64,000 bases of DNA. It comes from Pseudomonas saudimassiliensis (GTDB taxonomy: Bacteria; Pseudomonadota; Gammaproteobacteria; Pseudomonadales; Pseudomonadaceae). Location of the stretch: NCBI RefSeq assembly GCF_000939975.1, contig NZ_LK391969.1, positions 2,115,953 through 2,179,952 of the forward strand, written 5' to 3'. Made by a program: the position numbers and the translations under genes. Below are positions 38,371 through 48,188 of this stretch, piece after piece (within the stretch, counting starts at the first letter, position 1; each line of letters begins with the position of its first letter). A model generated the notes under the pieces. The model was not told the origin of the DNA and made no database searches. It was given only the letters and a program-made list of their open reading frames with translations.

Positions 38371-38918
38371 CACTGGCTCCTGAGCCACAGGCCGGAGATG
38401 ATCAGCGTGCCGCCGCAGGCCATGCTCATCCAGGGCCAGAACACCGGCAGCAACCACAGGTAGCCCGCCAGGCACAGGGCGCCGAGCACCAAGCCGATGA
38501 CGGTATACCGAGGGCGCAGCTGGATACCGCGCAGGATGTACAGGGCGGAGAGCAACAGCGGAGCGAGTAGCGCGCCCTGCTCGGGTGTCAGGGGCCAGAA
38601 AACAACATTGAGGACGATGCAGAAGAGTACGAAGGTGGCGATTATTGCCAGGTAACGCCAGGCGACGCCAGCGGTCTCCGGCGCGGTTCGGCGGGCCAGC
38701 CGGACGCCGATGCTCACCGCCGACAGGACCACGACAGTCCAGACCAGCAGCAGGTGATCAGGGAAGCAGGCAGACAGCGCAAACCCGATGACATAGGCCA
38801 GTCCCCAGAGCAGCAACTGCCCGGACTCGGCCTGGTAATCCTGGAACCCAGCAGCGCGATGCCGGATCACGGCAATCTCACGCAGCGCTTGGGCGGCTTC
38901 TTCCACCGTTGGGGGCAT
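38370..38918 (-). CDS. Polytopic membrane protein paired with winged-helix regulator (unknown function)
   Basis: I do not recognise a named family. The 182-residue product begins with a cytoplasmic helical part (MPPTVEEAAQALREIAVIRH) and then has about five or six membrane helices (LLLWGLAYVIGFALSACF, LLVWTVVVLSAVSIGV, YLAIIATFVLFCIVLNVVFW, LLAPLLLSALYILRGI, and two more to the end). The start follows AGAGGTG five bases before the ATG. Its stop overlaps the start of the regulator gene, so both are made together. This arrangement suggests a membrane partner that sequesters or signals to the regulator; that is inference. Confidence 0.75.
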   Translation of the reverse strand: MPPTVEEAAQALREIAVIRHRAAGFQDYQAESGQLLLWGLAYVIGFALSACFPDHLLLVWTVVVLSAVSIGVRLARRTAPETAGVAWRYLAIIATFVLFCIVLNVVFWPLTPEQGALLAPLLLSALYILRGIQLRPRYTVIGLVLGALCLAGYLWLLPVFWPWMSMACGGTLIISGLWLRSQ

Positions 38919-38944
38919 GCCGGCACCTCTGATTTGTTTTTGTA

Positions 38945-38979
38945 TTTGTTCTGTAAAGCACTCTATGAAACAGAGCAAA
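38945..38979. promoter_or_regulatory. Dyad TTTGTTCTGT-N15-ACAGAGCAAA upstream of the regulator operon
   Basis: Ten-base arms match at nine positions around a 15-base spacer. The dyad lies 27 bases upstream of the start of the membrane-protein/regulator operon, in an AT-rich island of the divergent region with the RND operon. It is a good candidate operator for the winged-helix regulator. Confidence 0.5.
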
Positions 38980-39219
38980 CAAAAGCAACATCTGTATCGA
39001 TAAAAGTCAGCTTGCCGATTATGACCACCCGCCCGTCCTGCTCGGGCCAAGTGCAGCCGAGCGGTCAACGGCCGGGGTCACCGGCTGAACTCAGTGGCCA
39101 ACCGGCACTCTATGTGGAAGACCGAACCGGTAGGAAAGACCGATAACGGTTCGCTCACCGATAGCCGAAACCCGGATGCCTGTCTCGTGCAGGCCCTGCC
39201 GTCACGCTCAGGAGTAGGA

Positions 39220-40296
39220 ATGCCGCGCCCCCCTGTCTTCAGGTTTACCCCCGCCAGACTGACGTTGCTCGCTGTCATGATGGTCACGCTGCATGGCTGC
39301 GGTGATGATGAGGAGCCAGCGCCACCCCCGCCGCGTATCGTGATGGTTGCCGAGGTCGAGCCAGGGTCTCCGCAAGCGCAGACCCTGCGCTTCGCCGGTG
39401 TCGTGGAGAGCGTGACTACCACCCAGCTGGCCTTCCAGGTTGCCGGTCGGGTCGAACGCGTGCTGGTCGCCGAGGGCGCACGAGTGACCCGCGGGCAGGC
39501 CCTGGCCAAGTTGGATACCACCGACTACCAGCTGCAGCTGCGCGACGCCACGGCCCGGCATCAGCAGTTGGAGGCGGACCTGGCTCGCAAGCGCAAGCTG
39601 CTGGCCGAAGGCATTCTCGCCCCGGCTGCCATCGAACCGCTGGAAGCGGCGCTAGTATCGGCCCGGGTGGCACGGGACACCGCCGCCCGCCAGATCGGTT
39701 ACGGCGAGCTGACCGCACCTTTCGATGGGGTCGTGGCCCAGCGTCTGGTGGAGCCGGACATGGTGGTCAATGCCGGCACGCCGATCTTTCACCTGCAGGA
39801 CAATCAGCACATCGAGGTGAGTGTCGAATTGCCGGAAGCCGCCGCCCTGGCCATACCGCTGGGCCCTGACCTCGAAGCGGAAGGACAACCGGTGCTGGCC
39901 GAAGCGCTCACCCTGCCGCTGACTTATCGCGAACACAGCACCCAGCCCCGGGAGGGTGCGCGGACCTACCGCTTGGTGCTGCGCGGCACCCCGCCCGCGG
40001 AGTACAACCTGCTGCCGGGCATGTCGATGCGCGTGGCACTGCAGCGCCCGGCCCCACCAGCCCCGGACGACAGTTATCTGTTGCCCCTCTCGGCTTTGCA
40101 GGCCGCCGCCGACGGGCAACATTACGTCTGGCTCGCTGCCGATGGCGAAGCGCAGCGCCAGCCGGTTCAACTGCAGGGCATCGAGGCCGACCGCGCACGG
40201 GTATCCGGTGCGTTGGCCGACGGCGCCCTGGTGGTCGTGGCTGGTGGCAGCAAGCTGGCCGACGGCCAGGTGATAGAAACCAGACGGCGGGACTGA
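39220..40296 (+). CDS. RND efflux periplasmic adaptor lipoprotein
   Basis: This 358-residue membrane-fusion protein has a lipobox-like LHGCGDD (Cys27), a biotinyl-lipoyl-type hairpin half (VAGRVERVLVAEGARVTRGQALAKLD), a short coiled-coil, and the second half YGELTAPFDGVVAQRLVEPDMVV, then beta-barrel and membrane-proximal domains. The start was chosen from AGGAGTAGGA directly before this ATG; earlier in-frame ATGs give no signal sequence. It links the inner-membrane pump to the outer-membrane channel. The next gene starts two bases later. Confidence 0.92.
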   Translation: MPRPPVFRFTPARLTLLAVMMVTLHGCGDDEEPAPPPPRIVMVAEVEPGSPQAQTLRFAGVVESVTTTQLAFQVAGRVERVLVAEGARVTRGQALAKLDTTDYQLQLRDATARHQQLEADLARKRKLLAEGILAPAAIEPLEAALVSARVARDTAARQIGYGELTAPFDGVVAQRLVEPDMVVNAGTPIFHLQDNQHIEVSVELPEAAALAIPLGPDLEAEGQPVLAEALTLPLTYREHSTQPREGARTYRLVLRGTPPAEYNLLPGMSMRVALQRPAPPAPDDSYLLPLSALQAAADGQHYVWLAADGEAQRQPVQLQGIEADRARVSGALADGALVVVAGGSKLADGQVIETRRRD

Positions 40297-40297
40297 T

Positions 40298-43200
40298 ATG
40301 GATTTTGCCCGTTACGCCATCGGCAAGCCGGTCAACACCTGGGTATTGATCCTCATCCTGCTGGTCGGCGGCTGCGTCGCCTTCTTCGAGGTTGGTCGCC
40401 TGGAGGATCCCGAGTTCACCATCAAGCAGGCGGTGATCAATGTGCCCTACCCCGGCGCCACCGCCCTGGAGGTCGAACAGCAGGTGACCGAGCCGGTGGA
40501 GAGCGCCATCCAGCGGCTGACCGAGGTGAAGGAAATCCGCTCCCGTTCCATGGATGGCCTGGCCGAGATCCGGGTGGAAATCCAGGATCGATATACCGGC
40601 AATGCGCTGTTGCAGATCTGGGATGATCTGCGCAACAAGGTCGGCGATGCCCAGGCCGAACTGCCGCCCGGCGCCGGCCCCGCCGTGGTGGATGACGACT
40701 TCGGTGATGTCTATGGCATCTTCTATGCGCTGACTGGCGAAGGACTGACCTACCGGGAACTGTATGAGCTTGCCAAGGAGCTGCGCCGCGGGCTGCTGAC
40801 AGCAGAAAACGTGGGCAAGGTCGAGATCACCGGCGAGCAGGAAGAGCAGATCTTCATCCATATCGACCAGGCGCAGCTGGCGGCGCTGCGTATCGCCCCG
40901 GACGAAATCATGGCGGCGCTAGCGGACGCTGACGCGGCAGTGGATGCCGGCGGCGTCCAGGCTGGCGAGCAGTTCCTGCGGCTGCAGCCCAGCGGCGCCT
41001 TCACCTCGCTGGAGGCGTTGCGGGCGCTGCCGGTCGGCCAGGGTCCGCAGAGCATCACGCTGGGCTCGATCGCCCGGATCGAGCGGGGCTATCTGGAACG
41101 CCCGCGCCAAATCATCCGCCACAACGGCCAACCCGCCCTCACACTGGGGATCAGCGGCATTTCCGGGAGCAATATCGTCAGCGTCGGCCAGACGGTCGAG
41201 GCCAAGCTCCAGGAACTGCAACACCGCATGCCCTTGGGCGCGGAGCTGCATCCGCTCTATGAGCAGCACAGCATCGTCAACGATGCGGTGAACAGCTTCG
41301 CGCTCAACGTGCTGGTCTCGGTCGCCATCGTCGCGGCGGTGCTGTGCATCGCCATGGGCCTGCGTACCGGAGTCATTATCGGCGCAACGCTGTTTCTGAC
41401 GGTACTGGGCACGCTGCTGCTGATGTGGACCTTCGGTATCGAGCTGGAACGCATTTCCCTCGGCGCACTGATCATCGCCATGGGCATGCTGGTGGACAAC
41501 GCGGTGGTGGTAGCAGATGGCGTATTGATCGAGCAGCGCCGCGGCCGCTCGGTACTCGAGGGCGCCCAGCGCACCCTGGCGCAGACCCAATGGCCGCTGT
41601 TGGGTGCCACCATCATCGGTATCCTGGCCTTCGCCGGTATCGGCCTGTCGCAGGACGTCACCGGGGAATTTCTGTTCTCCCTGTTCTTCGTCATCGCAAC
41701 CTCCCTGCTATTGAGCTGGCTGCTGGCCTTGCTGGTCGTGCCGTTGTTCAGCCATTACCTGCTGGAGCGCCGTGACAGCGCCAAGGCTGAGGATGATCAG
41801 TCCGACGAGGCGGCGGATGACGGTTCGCTGTATCAGGGGCGCCTCTATGATTACTTTCGCCGGGCGGTGAACGGTTTACTGCGCCATGCCAAGCTGACCC
41901 TGATCGCCCTGGTCATCCTAACGGTGGCCTGCGTGCTGGGCTTTGGCAAGGTGCCGCAGAGTTTCTTCCCGGCTTCCAGCACGCCGCTGTTCTACGTCAA
42001 CCTGTTCCTGCAGAACGGTACCCATATCCGCGAGACCGCCAGCACAGCCGAAGAAGTCGAGCAGTACCTGGCGCAGCTGGAGGGTGTGACCGATGTATCC
42101 ACCTTCATCGGCGCTGGCGCATCACGTTTCATGCTGACCTACATGCCCGAACAGTCGGACTCCTCGTTGATGCACTTTCTGGTGCGCACCGACGATGCCG
42201 AGCGTATCGCTACCCTGGTGCGGGAGATCAATCAGACACTGCCGCCGCGGTATCCCGCCGCCAACGTGCATGCGGCCCAGTTCCTGTTCGGCCCCAATGC
42301 CGAAGCCAAGCTGGAAGCACGGATCAGCGGGCCGGATATCGCGGTGTTGCGTGAATTGTCCGCCGAAGGCCAGCGCCGTCTGCAGGATCAGGGGCAGGTG
42401 CAGAACATTCGCGACGATTGGCGCCCAAGGGTGCTCGCCGTGCAACCCCAGCTCGATCTGGAACGCCTGGCGGACGCAGGTCTGACCCGCCAGGGCGTGG
42501 CCCGCGCCCTGGCCTTCGCCAGCGAGGGATTGCCCGCGAGCGTACTGCGGGAACGGGACGAGTTGATCCCGATTGTGCTGCGCGCCGCGGAAAACGACCG
42601 GCCGGCAGCCGAGGATGTCCTGCAGCGGCTGGTCTGGAGTGCCACCGGCAATCGCTATGTGCCCCTCGGCCAGGTTGCCGACGGCATCGCCCTGACCAGC
42701 CAGGATAGCGTCATTCGCCGCTTCGACCGGGAGCGGACCATTGCCATCCGCGCCGAGCCGCTCGATGGCGACAATACCAACGAAGCGCACGCGCGCATCC
42801 GCCCGCTGCTCGAGTCCATCGAGCTGCCTTTGGGGTACCGTTTCGAATGGGGCGGTGACTTCGAGCAATCGTCCAACGCCCAGGAAGCACTGGGGAATAC
42901 CCTGGCGGTGCCCTACCTGGCCATGCTGCTGGTTACCGTATTGCTGTTCGCCCGGGTCCGCCAGCCGCTGATGATCTGGGCCGTGGTGCCCATGGCCATC
43001 TGCGGGGTCACCCTCGGGCTGCTGGGGACCGGCAAGTCATTCGACTTCATGGCGCTGCTCGGTCTGCTGAGCCTGTCCGGCATGCTGATCAAGAATGCCA
43101 TCGTGCTGGTCAACGAGATCGACCGGCAGATCGCCGAGGAGATCCCGCGTTTGACCGCCATCGTCGAGGCCTCGACCTCCCGCCTGCGCCCGGTGACCAT

Positions 43201-43372
43201 GGCCGCCGGCACCACCGTGGTCGGCATGGTGCCGCTGCTGTTCGATCCCTTCTTCGCCAATATGGCCGTCACCATCATGGCGGGGCTGGCTTTCGCTACC
43301 GCCCTGACCCTGCTGGCGGTGCCCTGCCTGTACGCCGTCTTCATGAAAGTGCGGCAGGAGGAAACCCGATGA
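40298..43372 (+). CDS. RND efflux transporter permease (AcrB/HAE-1-like)
   Basis: This 1024-residue inner-membrane pump has two six-helix halves and large periplasmic loops. In TM4 the proton-relay aspartate is kept in GMLVDNAVVVADG, but the second aspartate of AcrB (DD) is Asn here, as in several pump subgroups. The essential TM10 lysine is present in GMLIKNAIVLVNE. It is co-transcribed with the adaptor, and its end overlaps the outer-membrane gene start by four bases. Substrates cannot be told by sequence; multidrug or solvent export is typical. Confidence 0.93.
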   Translation: MDFARYAIGKPVNTWVLILILLVGGCVAFFEVGRLEDPEFTIKQAVINVPYPGATALEVEQQVTEPVESAIQRLTEVKEIRSRSMDGLAEIRVEIQDRYTGNALLQIWDDLRNKVGDAQAELPPGAGPAVVDDDFGDVYGIFYALTGEGLTYRELYELAKELRRGLLTAENVGKVEITGEQEEQIFIHIDQAQLAALRIAPDEIMAALADADAAVDAGGVQAGEQFLRLQPSGAFTSLEALRALPVGQGPQSITLGSIARIERGYLERPRQIIRHNGQPALTLGISGISGSNIVSVGQTVEAKLQELQHRMPLGAELHPLYEQHSIVNDAVNSFALNVLVSVAIVAAVLCIAMGLRTGVIIGATLFLTVLGTLLLMWTFGIELERISLGALIIAMGMLVDNAVVVADGVLIEQRRGRSVLEGAQRTLAQTQWPLLGATIIGILAFAGIGLSQDVTGEFLFSLFFVIATSLLLSWLLALLVVPLFSHYLLERRDSAKAEDDQSDEAADDGSLYQGRLYDYFRRAVNGLLRHAKLTLIALVILTVACVLGFGKVPQSFFPASSTPLFYVNLFLQNGTHIRETASTAEEVEQYLAQLEGVTDVSTFIGAGASRFMLTYMPEQSDSSLMHFLVRTDDAERIATLVREINQTLPPRYPAANVHAAQFLFGPNAEAKLEARISGPDIAVLRELSAEGQRRLQDQGQVQNIRDDWRPRVLAVQPQLDLERLADAGLTRQGVARALAFASEGLPASVLRERDELIPIVLRAAENDRPAAEDVLQRLVWSATGNRYVPLGQVADGIALTSQDSVIRRFDRERTIAIRAEPLDGDNTNEAHARIRPLLESIELPLGYRFEWGGDFEQSSNAQEALGNTLAVPYLAMLLVTVLLFARVRQPLMIWAVVPMAICGVTLGLLGTGKSFDFMALLGLLSLSGMLIKNAIVLVNEIDRQIAEEIPRLTAIVEASTSRLRPVTMAAGTTVVGMVPLLFDPFFANMAVTIMAGLAFATALTLLAVPCLYAVFMKVRQEETR

Positions 43373-44868
43373 TCCGCCCACGCCGCCCCGTCGCCGTCCT
43401 CGGTCTGGCCGTGCTGCTGGCTGCCTGTTCCAGCGTTCCCGAGTATGCGGAGCCGGAGCTACCCGCGCAGTGGTTCAGTCGCAGCCAGAGCGCATCGGTC
43501 GCCCCGCAGGCCCTGGCCGCCTGGTGGCAGATGTTCGACGACCCGACGCTTACCCGGCTGGTCAGCCGCGCCATGGAGCGCAACCCTGACGTGGAGCTGG
43601 CCATGTTGCAGGTGAGCACTGCCCGCGCCCAGTTGCGCCAATCCCGCGCCGCCTTGCTACCCAGCATCGATCTGCCGGGCAGCGCCAGTCGCCAGCGCAT
43701 CGAGAATGACCGGGATGTTCCACCCGGCCCGTTGCAGGATCTGGGCCTGGATGACGACATCCGCATCGAGAACTGGGAGTTGGCATTGCAGGCCAGTTGG
43801 GAGCTGGACCTGTTCGGCGCCACCCGCGCGCGCAACCAGGCGGCCGCGCACCAGCTGCGCTCGGCTGAAGCAGAGGCCATCGCCGCCCGTCTGGCGGTAG
43901 TGGCGAATACCGCCCAAGCCTATATCCAGCTGCGCGCCCTGCAGAATCAGCGGCAATTGCTGGTCGAGGGTATGGCGCTGGCGGCCGAACTGGAGCGGAT
44001 CGCCAACCTGTTATTCGAGGCCGGTGAGGTGACCCGCCTGGATGTGGAAAGCGCCGCCGCAGAGCACGCCACCCTGCGCGCGGACCTGAGTGAGCTGGAT
44101 CTCAACCTGGCCCAGGCCGCGCTGGCCCTGGATACCCTGCTCGCCCAGCCGCCGGGTACCAGCGCCGGGGAGCTGTCCGGCCCCGCTGGCGTGCCCCTGG
44201 CCAAAGGACCTATTCCGGCTGGCCAGCCCCTGGACCTGCTGCGCCGACGTCCCGACCTTATCGCCGAAGCGGCCCGGCTGGACAGCGCCGAGTCGCAGTC
44301 ATTGGCTGCCCGCCGCGACCTGTTCCCAACCTTGGCGATCCAGGCCGCCCTGGGGCGCTCGGGCATGGCGCTGAATAACGAGTTGTCCAGCGTGTCGAAC
44401 TTCACCCGGCTGGGCGCCACCTTCGGGCTGCCGATCTTCGACTTTGGCCGCCGCCGCTCCGCCATAGAGCTGGCCGATGTCGCTGGGGAAACCAGCTACG
44501 TCGCTTTTCGCGCGGCTCTGGGCGACGCCCTGGAACAGGTGGAGCGCGGCTTGGCTGGGGTGGACGGTCAGCGCCAGCGCCTGGCGGCACTGCAACAGAT
44601 GCGCGCCCATTACCAGCGCAGTCAAGAACTGGCTGACACCAGCTACCGCTTGGGTGAAGCCAACCTGCAGGAGGTACTGAATGCGCAGCGGGGGCTACTG
44701 CAGGCGCGCCAACGTCAGTTGAGCGGCCGCACCGAACTGGCTACTGCCCAGGTGGCACTGTTCGTGGCGCTGGGCGGCGGTTGGCAACCTGACCCAGCGC
44801 CGGCAACGTCCGAGGCAGGCAATGCGCCCGGGCTCGGTCAGACCTTGAACTCGGCGGCGGCACGCTGA
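43369..44868 (+). CDS. Outer-membrane efflux lipoprotein (NodT/OprM family)
   Basis: This 499-residue TolC-like factor has a lipobox LLAACSS (Cys20), the N-terminal [19 protein letters not shown] signature, and two OEP repeats, each with long helices and a porin strand pair ([36 protein letters not shown]). It forms the outer-membrane duct for the RND pump and ends with ALGGGWQPD. The first four bases overlap the permease gene, and its last 31 bases overlap the convergent chemoreceptor gene. It completes a three-part export system. Confidence 0.93.
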   Translation: MIRPRRPVAVLGLAVLLAACSSVPEYAEPELPAQWFSRSQSASVAPQALAAWWQMFDDPTLTRLVSRAMERNPDVELAMLQVSTARAQLRQSRAALLPSIDLPGSASRQRIENDRDVPPGPLQDLGLDDDIRIENWELALQASWELDLFGATRARNQAAAHQLRSAEAEAIAARLAVVANTAQAYIQLRALQNQRQLLVEGMALAAELERIANLLFEAGEVTRLDVESAAAEHATLRADLSELDLNLAQAALALDTLLAQPPGTSAGELSGPAGVPLAKGPIPAGQPLDLLRRRPDLIAEAARLDSAESQSLAARRDLFPTLAIQAALGRSGMALNNELSSVSNFTRLGATFGLPIFDFGRRRSAIELADVAGETSYVAFRAALGDALEQVERGLAGVDGQRQRLAALQQMRAHYQRSQELADTSYRLGEANLQEVLNAQRGLLQARQRQLSGRTELATAQVALFVALGGGWQPDPAPATSEAGNAPGLGQTLNSAAAR

Positions 44869-47177
44869 ACCTCGGTGGACAACTCCTGTTGCGCCTGGGC
44901 GCTGGCCGTCAGTTCGGTCATGGACTTGGCTGTGGTGTGTGCCTGCACATGGATGTCCGCCAGCTTTTCGCCCATGCGCTGTGCCCGGCGGCATTCCTCT
45001 TCAATCGCCCCGTCGATTTCACCGCTGGCGCGGGTGATATCCGCTACCTGATCGCGGATGTGTACCAGCAGCCGTTCCGCCTGGGCGGCGCCCTGCAGGC
45101 ACTGGGCAGCGGTATCCTGCTCTCGCGCCAGTCCTGATGCGGCGTCATTGACGGTACTGCGCAGGCGATCCAGCATGGCCTGGATCTGACCCGTGGCCTC
45201 CTGGGTGCTGCGCGACAACCGCCTGACCTCATCGGCCACTACTGCAAAGCCCCGGCCCTGGTCCCCGGCCCTGGCCGCTTCGATGGCGGCATTCAGGGCT
45301 AGCAGGTTGGTCTGCTCCGCCACGCCTTCAATGGTATCGAGCACCGAGACGATATCGTCGGCGGCTTGTTGCAACTGACCCATGCTGTCGCAGGAGCTGG
45401 TGACCTCGCCGGCCAGCTGCTGGATCAGGCGACTGACCCCGGAGACCGAATCATATCCTTGCTCGGCGCTTGCATCGGTCTGGCGCGCCCTGTCAGCCGA
45501 TTCGCCCACCAGTCGCGCCACCTCGCGGATCGATTGCTGTAGCGCGGTCGACTCTGCATCCAGCTCGGTCAGCGCCCGGCGTTGCGCCAGCGCCACATCC
45601 CGGCAGTGCTGGCTGATGCCGAGGTTATGGATGGCTGCCCCCGCGGTCTGCTCCGCTGTCGAGCGGATGCGGGCAATCAGCCCGGCAAAGGTTTCAAACA
45701 ACTGGTTCAGCGCGCGCGACATGCTGCCGATCTCATCGTCGCCCCGCTCGGGCATGCGCTCGGTCATGTCCCGCTGCGCGGCGATACCGAGAATCGAGGC
45801 CGACAGCCTGCGCAACGGGTTGGCTACCAGCCGCGTCAACAGCCAGGACGCCACGGCTGCCAGCAAACCCATGCCCAGTACTGCGGATACTATGCTCAGG
45901 ATAATGTCACTGCGCATGGAGGCCACGGCGCCATAGCTTTCGGCAAGGGATTGTTCGGTAATCAGGGCGTAGGTCACCTGGCCCAGCTGCAGGGGTTGCC
46001 AGCTCATCAATACCGGGGTGCCAAAGGGGTTGGGCAGCTGGCCGAGGCCCGACTCGCCGGCCAGCGCCCGCTCCACCGCCGCGCTGTTGAAGACATAGCG
46101 GCCGCTCAGCGCGGAATGACGGCGGATGTCCGCCGCCGCTTCCGGCGCCTGGGCGGACAGGTCCAGCCTCGCCAGTGCGGCATCGCCCTCGGTCAGCAGC
46201 GGCCGCGGCTCGGTAACCAGGCGCCCATCCGGGGCCACCAGGTAGGCGTCGCCGGTGCTACCCAGACCGATCTCCTCCCAGTGCTGGTCGGCCGTCATCA
46301 GGGCGGTGAAGCGCTCGGCAGGCAATTGCGCCACCAGGTAGCCAAGCGGACGATCCGGACTGTAGACCGGGTGGAAGACCGGCACACCGAAGAACACCAC
46401 CTGCTCGTCGAAGTGCCCGGCAAACAGCGAGAAGCGGGAAACGCTGAACTCGCCGGCCTGTGGGTCATGGGCCATGGTCCTCACCAGCTCGGCCAACGCC
46501 GTCTGGGCGAAGGGGCCATCCGTCAGGGACGTGGCAAACACCGGTCCCTTGTTCACGCTATAGATGACCTCGTGGCTGGCCGCGTCGACCAACATCAGGT
46601 CGTGGTAGCCGTAGCGACGGGTTATCTCGCGGAAGCTGGGCTGGTAGCGTACATGTTGCTGGCCATAGATGGTCGCGTCCTGCGGGTCGACCATCTCGCC
46701 CAGCTGCTCGACCGGGTGGGGGTTGTCGGCCATGTAGGCCTGCTGCAGCAGTAGCCCTTCCAGCCGAATGTCCTGCACCCAATCGGTGACCGCTAGCCTG
46801 CCACCCCCGGTGCGCTGGTCATGGACCGGCTGGTACTGCTCCTGGTACCAGGCAGCCATGCGCTGGCGCAGTTGCTCCAGCGGCGGTGGGGTTACTTCAT
46901 AGCGATAGGAAACAAAGGGGCGGACGAAGCCGTAGATGGCTTCCTGGGTCATGCGGCTGTTGGCGACGGAAAGCAGTAGGTCGTGATGACTCTGCAACTG
47001 ACTGCTGACACTGCTCTGGCGGCCAGCGGCCACCGCCAGAAATTGATTCTCAACGCTGCGCCCGACCACCTCGGTGCTGCGATCGAGCGCCAACCATCCG
47101 GTAATGCCCGAGGACAGCACAACGGCGAGGATGGTCAGCAGGCAGGAGCCCAGCATCAAGCGGGTGGAAATGGTCAT
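44838..47177 (-). CDS. Methyl-accepting chemotaxis protein with double-Cache-type sensor
   Basis: This 779-residue chemoreceptor starts [20 protein letters not shown] with one helix. A large periplasmic sensor of about 370 residues follows (dCache-like; [16 protein letters not shown] is a Cache motif), then a second helix, HAMP ([16 protein letters not shown]), and a cytoplasmic signalling hairpin with the tip [36 protein letters not shown]-type motif. No C-terminal CheR-tether pentapeptide is present. It is transcribed alone. Its last 31 bases lie inside the end of the outer-membrane efflux gene on the other strand. The ligand is unknown. Confidence 0.93.
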   Translation of the reverse strand: MTISTRLMLGSCLLTILAVVLSSGITGWLALDRSTEVVGRSVENQFLAVAAGRQSSVSSQLQSHHDLLLSVANSRMTQEAIYGFVRPFVSYRYEVTPPPLEQLRQRMAAWYQEQYQPVHDQRTGGGRLAVTDWVQDIRLEGLLLQQAYMADNPHPVEQLGEMVDPQDATIYGQQHVRYQPSFREITRRYGYHDLMLVDAASHEVIYSVNKGPVFATSLTDGPFAQTALAELVRTMAHDPQAGEFSVSRFSLFAGHFDEQVVFFGVPVFHPVYSPDRPLGYLVAQLPAERFTALMTADQHWEEIGLGSTGDAYLVAPDGRLVTEPRPLLTEGDAALARLDLSAQAPEAAADIRRHSALSGRYVFNSAAVERALAGESGLGQLPNPFGTPVLMSWQPLQLGQVTYALITEQSLAESYGAVASMRSDIILSIVSAVLGMGLLAAVASWLLTRLVANPLRRLSASILGIAAQRDMTERMPERGDDEIGSMSRALNQLFETFAGLIARIRSTAEQTAGAAIHNLGISQHCRDVALAQRRALTELDAESTALQQSIREVARLVGESADRARQTDASAEQGYDSVSGVSRLIQQLAGEVTSSCDSMGQLQQAADDIVSVLDTIEGVAEQTNLLALNAAIEAARAGDQGRGFAVVADEVRRLSRSTQEATGQIQAMLDRLRSTVNDAASGLAREQDTAAQCLQGAAQAERLLVHIRDQVADITRASGEIDGAIEEECRRAQRMGEKLADIHVQAHTTAKSMTELTASAQAQQELSTEVQRAAAEFKV

Positions 47178-47289
47178 GGCAGGCAGCACGCAGCGGATGG
47201 AATGTGCGCTGCATGCTAGGAAAACCGGATTGCAGATTGATGACAAACCGGCAACTGGCCATTATTGGTTGCCGGCCTGTCGTGGTTAC

Positions 47290-48033
47290 TCAGCGATTCA
47301 GTGCCATCAGGTTCCGATCTTCACTGGCCGGGCAGTTGATGAACTCGGAGGTGGCCAGCCAGTGGTCATCCGGATACCAGGAAAACATGAACTGGCCGCC
47401 CTTCAGGCTATCAACCACCATGCTCGCCACTTCCGGGCGTACCGCGGGGCAGCCATGGCTACGACCGATACGCCCATGGCGTTCGATCCAGCTCGGATCA
47501 ACATAGTCAGCCGGGTGAATGACGATGGCGCGCTGCCGGGCCAGGTCGTTGATGCCCGGCTCCAGGCCATCCATGCGTAGGGAATAGCCGTGCTTGCCAA
47601 AGTAGCTTTCCTGGGTGCGGAACAGGCCGATACTCGACTGGTGGCTCCCTTCGACATTGGAAAAGGCGCTCGCCAGGTTATCCCCCGAGCCCTGGCCGTG
47701 GGCGACCAGGTCCTGCAGCAGCAGGGTCTGGGTCTCCAGGTCGAAGATCCACAGGCGTTGCTCGGTGGACGGCAGGGAGAAGTCGATCACCGCCAGCCGC
47801 TCGGCTGGCTCGGCACCGCTGCTGACCGCACACTGCATTGCCGATACGGCCGTATGCAGCACCCGCGGGTTCAGCTCCGGCGCCTGGGTGGCAAGAATCT
47901 GGGTAAGTGAGGTTTGCGGATAAGGCTGGACACTGGGATGGGTTCTGGCAGTTTCCAAGGCGGCCACAGGGCCGGTGACCAATGCAAGACAAGCAGCGGT
48001 CAGTACGCCAACACGGCGTAGACGATTGAACAT
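47290..48033 (-). CDS. Murein L,D-transpeptidase catalytic domain family protein (YkuD_2-like)
   Basis: This 247-residue exported protein has a signal peptide (RRVGVLTAACLALVTGPVAAL) and the catalytic core VAHGQGSGDNLASAFSN, SIGLFRTQESYFGKHGYSLRMDGLEPG, IVIHPADYV, and the active-site motif RIGRSHGCPAVRP with its cysteine. The family is related to L,D-transpeptidases acting on peptidoglycan. The start is set by AAGGGG before the ATG. The 5' leader contains a 7-bp hairpin just before that site. It diverges from a second L,D-transpeptidase gene. Confidence 0.9.
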   Translation of the reverse strand: MFNRLRRVGVLTAACLALVTGPVAALETARTHPSVQPYPQTSLTQILATQAPELNPRVLHTAVSAMQCAVSSGAEPAERLAVIDFSLPSTEQRLWIFDLETQTLLLQDLVAHGQGSGDNLASAFSNVEGSHQSSIGLFRTQESYFGKHGYSLRMDGLEPGINDLARQRAIVIHPADYVDPSWIERHGRIGRSHGCPAVRPEVASMVVDSLKGGQFMFSWYPDDHWLATSEFINCPASEDRNLMALNR

Positions 48034-48044
48034 CTGGTTACCCC

Positions 48045-48067
48045 TTGGCTCAAAAGGGAAGAGCCAA
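48045..48067 (-). promoter_or_regulatory. Inverted repeat in the leader of the YkuD_2-like gene
   Basis: TTGGCTC and GAGCCAA flank nine bases. In the minus-strand leader the hairpin ends at the AAGGGG ribosome site, so it could affect translation or be an operator in this divergent promoter region. Confidence 0.4.
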
Positions 48068-48188
48068 AATAAATATAAAAAACAGGTCACAACCCCGGCT
48101 TCTGGAAGGACCACGCGTGGCTTTGCCTATACTGCGTGAAGGCCGGATGAAGATGCGCCCCCCAAAATAGTGGTTGGGAGATTACCTG

